NCBI RefSeq assembly: GCF_000934755.1 | Contig: NZ_JYNP01000058.1 | Span: 1 to 34,132 of the forward strand | Length of the DNA: 34,132 nucleotides | Direction: 5' to 3' | Origin: Desulfonatronovibrio magnus | GTDB lineage: Bacteria > Desulfobacterota > Desulfovibrionia > Desulfovibrionales > Desulfonatronovibrionaceae | In this document: positions 7,795 through 14,791 of the stretch, in pieces | Position numbering within the stretch: the first letter of the stretch is position 1 | Layout of the letters: every line of letters starts with the position of its first letter | Notes under the pieces: generated by a model | Databases searched by the model: none | The model's input: only the letters and a program-made list of their open reading frames with translations | What the model was told of the DNA's origin: nothing | Made by a program: the position numbers and the translations under genes

Positions 7795-9063
7795 TTAATA
7801 TCCCAGATACTCGAGCCACTCCTCTACCGTAAACCAGCTGTAAAATAAACCTCTATAAAAATAATATACAACACCATCAAAAACAACCAGGGCGATGCCT
7901 GCTTCCGGATACTCCTGGTAAATCATCAGATGTGCATATCCGTCATAGGTTTTAAGTCCAGTGCCCGCGGCAAACCATTCCGGATAAAGACGTTCGATTC
8001 CTGAGAAGACTCGTTCTGCTTTATCTATATCCACAATAATGGCTAACCACTCTTCAACAGTGTACCAGCGATAATATTGGCCTTGATAAAGATAATATAC
8101 AACACCATCAAAAACAACCAGGGCGATGCCTGCTTCCGGATACTCCTGGTAAATCATCAGATGTTCATATTCGTCATAGGTTTTAAGCCCACTACCCGCA
8201 TAAAACAAATCAGGGTATAGACGTTCGATTGTGGAAAATATTTTCACTGCTTTTTCCATAATAGGGGATTCTTCTTTTGATTCTCCGCTAACAAAGCTTC
8301 CCCCATAAGCATATTGACTCATCCCATGCTCGTTAACAGCCGCAACCGACCACTCAAATTCAGTACCATCATCAGGGAAATATGAGCATGTATGAGAAGT
8401 GCCAATAATATCATCTTCAAAACAAAATTGCATGTATATATCAGGCCGAAAAACATTAAGTATATAATGTGTAGCTCCGGGAGAAGGTTCCCACTCAAAA
8501 GTTATGCTTGTGCCTGAAACATAACTGCCGTCAGCAGGATAAAGCGGTCTCGGCTCAGTTGGAACTGTTGGCTCGGTAGCTGCTTCATGGTTGGTAAAAC
8601 AAAGCTCATCAGAATAATCACTCCAGCCTGCCTCATTACCCGCACTCACTCTCCAGCAGTATATTTCACCGTCATCAGAAAAGTAAGAAACACTATGCCT
8701 GGTTGTCTTTCCAACAAAACGGCTAAAATGTACCGTGCCATCACTTTGCCTGACTACATTCAGACTATAATTTTCAGCACCATCTGCAGATTCCCATCTG
8801 AAAACAATAGAAGTACCTGCGACAAAAGCTCCATCAGCAGGAAACAGCAGTTCAGGTATCGGGGGAGGTGAAGTCTGAGCTGACTGTGAAGAAGTTGAAT
8901 ATGCCAGGTTATCTCTTGAGACATCTTCCACAGGCATTTCAAAAAAATTTTTTACTGCCTCCTTACCCCAAAATGAACTCAGACTCGAAGCCTGTACGGG
9001 AAAAGCAATACAAATTGAAAGCAAAAAAAACAGAACAACCGAAACATGCTTAAATTTTAACAT
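7795..9063 (-). CDS. Exported protein with two FN3-like domains and a duplicated C-terminal module
   Basis: This 422-residue protein has a clear signal peptide (hydrophobic residues about 8-24, cleavage after PVQA). Two FN3-like domains follow at about 68-158 and 170-260, each starting LxPADGxxVxGTS and ending in a Trp-rich strand. The C-terminal half is a 77-residue tandem repeat (about 272-343 and 349-420) with ERLYPxxF, GLKTYD, HLMIYQEYPEAGIALVVFDG and a final WxTVEEWL. I do not recognise this module by name; it resembles in outline the LFDW/DGVYxRWY module of the gene next door. The start is strongly supported by AAGGAGG seven bases upstream. The enzymatic role is unknown; surface binding or structure is the safest guess. 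Confidence 0.88.
   Translation of the reverse strand: MLKFKHVSVVLFFLLSICIAFPVQASSLSSFWGKEAVKNFFEMPVEDVSRDNLAYSTSSQSAQTSPPPIPELLFPADGAFVAGTSIVFRWESADGAENYSLNVVRQSDGTVHFSRFVGKTTRHSVSYFSDDGEIYCWRVSAGNEAGWSDYSDELCFTNHEAATEPTVPTEPRPLYPADGSYVSGTSITFEWEPSPGATHYILNVFRPDIYMQFCFEDDIIGTSHTCSYFPDDGTEFEWSVAAVNEHGMSQYAYGGSFVSGESKEESPIMEKAVKIFSTIERLYPDLFYAGSGLKTYDEYEHLMIYQEYPEAGIALVVFDGVVYYLYQGQYYRWYTVEEWLAIIVDIDKAERVFSGIERLYPEWFAAGTGLKTYDGYAHLMIYQEYPEAGIALVVFDGVVYYFYRGLFYSWFTVEEWLEYLGY
7861..8188 (-). repeat. 231-bp coding tandem duplication
   Basis: A block of about 95 bp beginning ATAATATACAACACCATC at 7861 reappears at 8092, exactly 231 bp (77 codons) away, almost unchanged. The outer parts of the two repeat units have diverged more, which points to gene conversion or strong constraint on the central part. 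Confidence 0.85.
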
Positions 9064-9220
9064 TGTTAAACCTCCTTGTCTAAACAGTCAAAAAATTCTT
9101 TCGTTAACAGATATATAAGTTTTATTTAAGAATCAATACATTTTTCAGGCCAGACCATATATATACAAATATATTGACCTTGCGGGCTCTGTTCTTCAAT
9201 ATGGAGGCGGCTTCCAAACG

Positions 9221-9337
9221 CCTGTCCCCTGCCCCCTGTCCCCTGTCCCCTGTCCCCTGCCCCCTGTCCCCTGTCCCCTGCCCCCTGTCCCCTGTCCCCT
9301 GCCCCCTGTCCCCTGTCCCCTGCCCCCTGTCCCCTGT
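9221..9337. repeat. 7-bp minisatellite with 21-bp higher-order period
   Basis: About 16.7 copies of CCTGTCC or CCTGCCC fill 117 bp. From the third unit on, the order is mostly two T-type units then one C-type unit, a 21-bp higher-order repeat present about five times. The minus strand carries runs of four or five G separated by ACA or GCA, a good pattern for a G-quadruplex. It lies between the divergent genes at 9063 (minus) and 9413 (plus). Confidence 0.95.
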
Positions 9338-9412
9338 ATTCCGTGGGCAAATCTTCTTTTCTTAAAAAAAATTCACTTGCACCTCGCCCAACTCCCGGAT
9401 AATCTAAACCCA

Positions 9413-10555
9413 ATGCAATCCATTCCCTTCAACAAACCTTTCATCGCCGGCAAGGAGCTTTACTACATTGCCCAGGCAGTACTCTCTCACAGCCGTATCT
9501 CAGGCGATGGACCTTTCACAAAAAAATGCCAGGACTGGCTTGAGCAAACTCTGGGCACACCCAAGGCCCTGCTTACACATTCCTGCACTGCAGCCTTAGA
9601 GATGAGTGCTCTGCTCTGTGATATCCAACCTGGTGATGAAGTTATCATGCCTTCCTTCACTTTTGTGTCCACAGCCAACGCCTTTGTCCTCCGCGGAGGG
9701 GTGCCGGTATTTGTCGACATCAGGCCCGACACTCTAAATATGGATGAAACTCTAATCACCCAGGCCCTTACTTCCAGAACCAAAGCCATTGTTCCTGTCC
9801 ATTATGCTGGATCTGCGTGTGAAATGGACACAATAATGGATATAGCCAGAAACCATAATCTCCGGGTCATAGAGGATGCAGCGCAAGGCCTTCTTTCAAC
9901 ACATCAGAACAAATATCTTGGCACCGTAGGTGATTTGGGCTGCCTGAGCTTTCACGAGACTAAAAATATCATCAGCGGTGAAGGAGGGGCCCTGATCATC
10001 AATGATCCAGAACTTATAGAGCGGGCTGAAATGATCTGGGAAAAGGGGACCAACAGGAAAAAATTCTTCAGGGGCGAGGTGGACAAATATACCTGGGTTG
10101 ACATTGGGTCATCCTATCTTCCCAGCGACATAACCGCGGCCTTTTTGTACGCCCAGCTTGAAATGGCTGAAAAAATAATTTCAGTTAGACGAAAACTTCT
10201 TAAGATGTACATGCAAAATCTCCAGCCCCTGGCTGAACATGGACTGATCCGACTGCCCAGCCAATCTCTGCAGTCATGCTGTAATGGTCATATCATGTAC
10301 ATAATTGTCAGGTCATTGAAGGAAAGGACAGATCTTATCAACCGCCTCAACCAGAAATGCATTAAAGCTGTATTCCACTATGTTCCACTGCACTCATCTT
10401 TCATGGGAACCAAAGTCTGTCGGATTGCCGGGTCCATGGACAATACTGAGGCCCTGAGCGATAGAGTTCTGCGACTGCCCATGTTTTATGAAATGACTTT
10501 TAAACAGGTTTCATGCGTAACAGATGCTATTGCTGAGTTTTACCGTTGCTTCTAA
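9413..10555 (+). CDS. wecE: dTDP-4-amino-4,6-dideoxygalactose transaminase (DegT/DnrJ/EryC1 family)
   Basis: This PLP-dependent sugar aminotransferase has 380 residues from the chosen start (MQSIPFNKPF), close to the usual WecE/RffA length of about 376. The PLP lysine is Lys184 in SFHETKNIISGEGG, a very WecE-like signature. Other marks are ISGDGPFTKKC near the N-terminus, PGDEVIMPSFTFVSTANAF and VPVHYAGSACEMD. The family converts dTDP-4-keto-6-deoxyglucose to dTDP-4-amino-4,6-dideoxygalactose with glutamate as donor. An in-frame ATG at 9377 would add 12 residues but fits the family less well; neither start has a clear ribosome site. It is alone here: no rmlA or rmlB is in the window to supply its substrate. 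The specificity could also be for another 4-keto sugar. Confidence 0.88.
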   Translation: MQSIPFNKPFIAGKELYYIAQAVLSHSRISGDGPFTKKCQDWLEQTLGTPKALLTHSCTAALEMSALLCDIQPGDEVIMPSFTFVSTANAFVLRGGVPVFVDIRPDTLNMDETLITQALTSRTKAIVPVHYAGSACEMDTIMDIARNHNLRVIEDAAQGLLSTHQNKYLGTVGDLGCLSFHETKNIISGEGGALIINDPELIERAEMIWEKGTNRKKFFRGEVDKYTWVDIGSSYLPSDITAAFLYAQLEMAEKIISVRRKLLKMYMQNLQPLAEHGLIRLPSQSLQSCCNGHIMYIIVRSLKERTDLINRLNQKCIKAVFHYVPLHSSFMGTKVCRIAGSMDNTEALSDRVLRLPMFYEMTFKQVSCVTDAIAEFYRCF

Positions 10556-10570
10556 GTAACTTCAAAAAAA

Positions 10571-10726
10571 CTGGACCCCGAATCAAGTTCGGGGTGACGG
10601 TTAAAGCAAAGTGAAGCTCATTATCGTCATTCCGGCGAAAGCCGGAATCCAGTTTCTTTTCAATAAGATAAAAGACTCGATGCCGGATCATGTCCGGCAT
10701 GACGTGGGGAACTTTTGACTGTCCAG
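10571..10726. repeat. Cluster of three REP-like palindromes plus 17-bp shared motif
   Basis: Three hairpins share CTGGA or TCGA and GTGACG/ATGACG/CGTCAT ends: 10571-10599 (CCCCGAA/TTCGGGG), 10625-10652 (TTCCGGC/GCCGGAA) and 10677-10704 (ATGCCGGA/TCCGGCAT). They follow the stop codon of wecE and resemble the REP units mobilised by REP-associated tyrosine transposases; the start of such a gene is at 33953. The block ends at 10710-10726 with the terminal motif of the 152-bp repeats. Confidence 0.82.
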
Positions 10727-10967
10727 TTACCTACCTAACACAACCGCCGTCATGGCTAAATTAAACCAAATTATGTTCAAACTTAACCATCTAAACTCAC
10801 TACCTGCTAAAAAAAAATTCTCTGCAAATCATGACTCTTCATTCTCAAATGCAAAAATGCAAATAAATTAAATTATTTTCATTAAAACATTATTTTTTCC
10901 TTGATTTTTGACAAATCATTGAATAATGATCACATCAAAGGTCATTAACTTACTCACAAATGAATGC

Positions 10968-10997
10968 TTGACATGTTAATACATGATTGCTTATAAA
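10968..10997 (+). promoter_or_regulatory. Sigma-70-type promoter of the S-layer-like gene
   Basis: A perfect TTGACA at 10968-10973 is followed 17 bases later by TTATAA (10991-10996), or TATAAA with 18 bases. This is the best promoter in the gap. It would start transcription near 11004 and give a leader of about 240 bases. Confidence 0.6.
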
Positions 10998-11226
10998 TGA
11001 TTTTTAATGCCTCAGGACCCAAACATCAACTGTTACTGAAGTGAACCCTGCTAAAGAGCTGGACAGGATAATGGAATGAAATTTGTATAGACTTATATTT
11101 TAGAAAATTTCTCAACCAGTGGGCACGGATCATAATATATATATGGTTAAATAATGAGAAACATGGTTTAAGTCTTATCAACTAAAGAAAAGATTTAAAT
11201 CGAAAATTTATTTTTAAACAGCACGT

Positions 11227-11233
11227 AAGGAGG
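11227..11233 (+). promoter_or_regulatory. Strong ribosome binding site of the S-layer-like gene
   Basis: AAGGAGG lies nine bases before ATG 11243. It is a near-perfect anti-16S match, as expected for a very highly expressed surface protein. Confidence 0.85.
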
Positions 11234-11242
11234 AAGAAGATT

Positions 11243-14200
11243 ATGGCAATTACTTTTAATGAGATCACAGCAGAAATGACCACTTTTGGTGAGCTCATCG
11301 AAGTCCCGGAAGGTGCAGAATGGGTAAGGCTGTGGACTGGCGAAAGTGAAGAATTGGCTACAGGCTCATATGTGGACACTGGAGAGTTCGGTGTTCGTGG
11401 TTACGCCGGCTGGGTTAAGGTTGAGGATCTCGAAAACCTCAAATTTGACTTTGCTCAAGCTAACGACAAACTGATTTATGCTCAGACATGGAGTGAAGCG
11501 GATGGACCTGGGGACTGGGTAAAGGGTGAAGTTGACTTTTCTGTAGCAACCGAAAACTTCAGAACAGAAACCATCACAGAAGACACACCGCTGAATGAGA
11601 TGTTCACAGCAGAAAACACTGATGACGAAGCTTACTTTAACGTATTCATTGGAAAGAAAGAAGATGATGAGTGGGTAGGTCGCTGGATAACTGAGTCTGA
11701 ATACGGCCAGGGCTGGATATCCAAAGATCAGCTTAAAGACTTCAATTTCACAGTAGAAGATGCCGAGAACGACTACAGCCTGTATGTGCAGACCTGGTCA
11801 AAGGGTTACACCTATGGCTGGGAGAACTGGGAAGTAGAAGCTGACGTTACACCCACCTACACTCTCGCTGAAGCTGTAGTCCTCAAACTGGCTGAAGAGC
11901 TTCCAGAAGTATATAATATTGATACTGAAGAAAAATTCGTCGCAGATGATATTACCGTTGAAACTGCAGGCGAATCTTATCCTCTTGTTGTGGAAATACT
12001 TGAAGATGCCCAGAATGCTGATGAACTCGATATTGAAGAATTGTTCGAGTGGAGCATAGCCGACACAGCAGCTAATATTATTGCTGCAGCTGAAGAAGTA
12101 ACAGTGACTGGCGCTGAATCTGTAGGTCTTGCTGAAGATGAAGTTGCAAGTGTAGAGCAAGCTACAGCGCTGCTTGACCTGGAAAACTTTGACGGCGAAT
12201 ACGATCTCATGGATTCTTTTGAAACTCTTTGGGAAAATGTCGAAGAAGAAGTTGTCGAAAACGCTAACAGCTACAGCCTGTCTGATGAAGAAGGAACCAA
12301 TTTTGGTACTCTTTCACAGGATCAGGTTAACTTCATTCGTGAAGCAGAAAACTATGAAGATGACAAGTGGACTTGGGGTGTTCAGGGTAATGAGATAACC
12401 CTCACTACTGATAATGATGTGGTTGGACCAGAGGCTGAAGAAGGCTTCCAGACCACTGCTGATGATGACACGATTATCGGCGTTGTATCCAACCAGTTGG
12501 CTGAGCGCACCTTGAATGCAGGTGATCAGATTGATGGTGGTGAAGGTGAAGATACACTTTCACTTACAGTCAAGGGTGACTTCACTGGCTTTACCGGTGA
12601 CGGCTTCCTGAAGAACGTTCAGACAGTTGAGCTTGAAAATACAAGTGCGATAGCCAGATCGTTCAGCGCAAAAGGTACTGAAGATATCGAAACTTTCGTA
12701 ATTACCGCCGGTAAAGGCATGAATCTTAAAGGTCTTTCAGAAACAGGTCTGACCGTAAAGCTGGAACAGGCCAGTGGTGCATTCAAAGCTGAATTTGCTT
12801 CCAAGGTTACTGATGGCACAGACGACAAGATGGGCCTGGTACTAAACGGTGTTGGTACTGCCAAGACTACTACTGCCGCAGCTGAGTACGTAGATATTAC
12901 CATGGCCGGGATTGAAGAACTCGATGTAAAATCCCTTGGCGATGGAAACTATGTTGACCTGTCAGGTGTAGACGCTGCAGAAACAATTGTTGTATCTGGT
13001 GCAGGAAACCTGGATATTAATGAAGTGGGCACAGCAGTTAAAAATTTTGATGCTTCTGATGCAACAGGTGATGTTACAGCAGACTTGTCAGATTCCAATG
13101 CTGCTATAGCTACTCTTAAGGGTGGAGCAGGTGACGATACGCTTACCATTAAAAACCTTGCAACTACAGCAGTAGTAGATGGTGGAGAAGGATATGACAC
13201 TTTGGTGTTTGATGAAATATCAGGTACTCTCCAGCCAACTATATCCAACTTTCAGCATCTGTATTTTGATGGCTTGGGTGGAAAATTCACTCTTGCCGGA
13301 AAAAACGTCGAGGGTGTAGAAAAAATTACTGCAGATGAAATTGGCACAAACAATCTTCTCCTTGCCCAGATGACTACAGAAGACCTGGAGCTCGTACTGC
13401 TGGACGAAGGGACAAGTTCAGATGCAGGAAACGTTACTTATGACGGACTTGGAACCTTGGGTATCTCAGCCGAGGCTGCTGCAGATACAGTCAAAGATAA
13501 AGATCAGGATGTAATTAATTTTGGTGTAACCGCCTCCAAGGTAACTTCACTTACAATGGATGTTGGACAGTTTGTTAAGTATTCTGGAGACATTTCAGCA
13601 GCAAAGGCTGAAGCTTTCACATTGAATGTAGCTTCCGGCATGGACGGCACTAATCAGATGACTGAGTTTAATGGTAAAGCTACAGTAAACAGCGCACTTG
13701 AACTTACAGTAAATTCTGAGGGTACTCTTGGCGGAAGTGCTGCAATTATTGCCAACAAAGCAGTCAGCGCAAATATTACTGCTAATGGCGATGACACCCT
13801 TGATCTTAGCGCCAGCGAACTTCTGGAGCTCAATCTGACCAACACAGAAGATTTTAGCCTTATTACAACAGGCAATCTTGACAAGGTAACTAATCTTACT
13901 GTTGAAACAAGTGGTGTTTTCGATTCATCTGCTGCCTTCAAGGCTTTGGAAACAGGCACATTCAGTGGTGCTGGTTCAGTTGACCTTACTAAAGGTGCTG
14001 CAATCGCTGAAGATTCAGGTGCACTTAACCTGGACGCATCCGGTTTGCTAGGTGATTTCACAGTAGAAGTTGCAGATTGGGACGGAGATTCAACAGCATC
14101 CGTAGTTGTTATAGGAACTGACTTTGGCGTTAATAGCATTACTGTAGGAAATGGTCGCAAAGTAGAAGCTACTGGTGGAGTACAGGCAGATACTTTTAAC

Positions 14201-14719
14201 ATTCAAGCTGGTAACGGCAGTGTGCTTACAGGCGGAGATGGTAACGATAACTTCCAGTTTACTGCAATCAACACCGACCTTAATCAAGTCGCTTCATTGG
14301 ATACTGCTTTGATTGACACTATTACTGACCTTAATAGTGGCGACACAATTGCAGTCGATGGCACAGTTGCTCTTGGTAGTGGTGATGCCCATGAAACTGG
14401 ATGGTTTGATGACGGTACAGTATTTGCTCAAGTTGGAGAAAATGGACGTGTTCTTGGCTTCTTTGATGCAAGTGATGGAGATAAAGATGCAGTCACATTC
14501 ACCAATCTGGAAGAAGCCCTCAAGTTCCTTGATGCAATTGCTAATGAAGATGAGGGCTTAATCTTTGCGCATGAAGGCTCAACTTACCTATTCGTTGCAG
14601 ATGGTACACAAGGCAACCTCTTTGATGACTCACTTACCGCTGACCAGTCAGAAGACTTCTTCGTCGAACTCCAGGGTATATCTTCTGCAGAAGAAGCTGC
14701 CACGATAGTCTTTGGTTAA
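11243..14719 (+). CDS. Probable S-layer / RTX-type surface protein
   Basis: This 1158-residue, very acidic protein has no cysteine and no N-terminal signal peptide. The N-terminus carries two similar domains (about 1-105 and 106-205), each with a GWxxxxxLxxxxF stretch and ending YxQTWS. The rest is repetitive beta-rich sequence, high in Thr, Ser, Ala, Gly and Asp. It has RTX-like calcium motifs at about 431 (GGEGEDTLS), 626 (GGAGDDTLT), 646 (GGEGYDTLV) and 996 (GGDGNDNFQ). This combination is typical of S-layer proteins and adhesins exported by type I secretion through a C-terminal signal. Support comes from its strong promoter, ribosome site and terminator, and from SapC genes downstream. 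No ABC or HlyD-type exporter lies in the window. The many Ser/Thr would suit O-glycosylation by the two adjacent GT41 enzymes (inference). Confidence 0.8.
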   Translation: MAITFNEITAEMTTFGELIEVPEGAEWVRLWTGESEELATGSYVDTGEFGVRGYAGWVKVEDLENLKFDFAQANDKLIYAQTWSEADGPGDWVKGEVDFSVATENFRTETITEDTPLNEMFTAENTDDEAYFNVFIGKKEDDEWVGRWITESEYGQGWISKDQLKDFNFTVEDAENDYSLYVQTWSKGYTYGWENWEVEADVTPTYTLAEAVVLKLAEELPEVYNIDTEEKFVADDITVETAGESYPLVVEILEDAQNADELDIEELFEWSIADTAANIIAAAEEVTVTGAESVGLAEDEVASVEQATALLDLENFDGEYDLMDSFETLWENVEEEVVENANSYSLSDEEGTNFGTLSQDQVNFIREAENYEDDKWTWGVQGNEITLTTDNDVVGPEAEEGFQTTADDDTIIGVVSNQLAERTLNAGDQIDGGEGEDTLSLTVKGDFTGFTGDGFLKNVQTVELENTSAIARSFSAKGTEDIETFVITAGKGMNLKGLSETGLTVKLEQASGAFKAEFASKVTDGTDDKMGLVLNGVGTAKTTTAAAEYVDITMAGIEELDVKSLGDGNYVDLSGVDAAETIVVSGAGNLDINEVGTAVKNFDASDATGDVTADLSDSNAAIATLKGGAGDDTLTIKNLATTAVVDGGEGYDTLVFDEISGTLQPTISNFQHLYFDGLGGKFTLAGKNVEGVEKITADEIGTNNLLLAQMTTEDLELVLLDEGTSSDAGNVTYDGLGTLGISAEAAADTVKDKDQDVINFGVTASKVTSLTMDVGQFVKYSGDISAAKAEAFTLNVASGMDGTNQMTEFNGKATVNSALELTVNSEGTLGGSAAIIANKAVSANITANGDDTLDLSASELLELNLTNTEDFSLITTGNLDKVTNLTVETSGVFDSSAAFKALETGTFSGAGSVDLTKGAAIAEDSGALNLDASGLLGDFTVEVADWDGDSTASVVVIGTDFGVNSITVGNGRKVEATGGVQADTFNIQAGNGSVLTGGDGNDNFQFTAINTDLNQVASLDTALIDTITDLNSGDTIAVDGTVALGSGDAHETGWFDDGTVFAQVGENGRVLGFFDASDGDKDAVTFTNLEEALKFLDAIANEDEGLIFAHEGSTYLFVADGTQGNLFDDSLTADQSEDFFVELQGISSAEEAATIVFG

Positions 14720-14750
14720 TCTACACATAATCTAACCGACCTTAAACAAA

Positions 14751-14779
14751 AACCCGGTCCGCAAGGGCCGGGTTTTTTT
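14751..14779 (+). terminator. Rho-independent terminator after the S-layer-like gene
   Basis: A ten-pair stem AACCCGGTCC (14751-14760) / GGGCCGGGTT (14765-14774), with one G-T wobble, closes a GCAA tetraloop and runs into seven T. It starts 31 bases after the stop codon and ends only 12 bases before the next ATG. It may let a small fraction of transcripts through to the glycosyltransferase genes. Confidence 0.93.
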
Positions 14780-14791
14780 CAATTAAATTTC

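Larger units (their letters stand above)
10556..11242. other. 687-bp intergenic region: REP cluster then AT-rich promoter and leader
   Basis: The first 170 bp hold three palindromic units and the 17-bp motif shared with the 152-bp repeats. The remaining 500 bp are AT-rich without a convincing gene. They include a strong promoter-like sequence and a leader of about 240 bases before the S-layer-like gene. Confidence 0.6.

Noticed and set aside
9221-9337. CRISPR array
   Set aside because: Units are 7 bp with no unique spacers; it is a minisatellite.
9126-9413. Minus-strand frame encoding a GDRGQGA repeat
   Set aside because: It is only the translation of the 7-bp minisatellite; 7-bp units stay open in every frame here by chance.
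13654-14202. 182-codon minus-strand frame
   Set aside because: Ser/Val-rich reverse reading of the S-layer-like gene, a common artefact opposite Thr/Asp-rich proteins.
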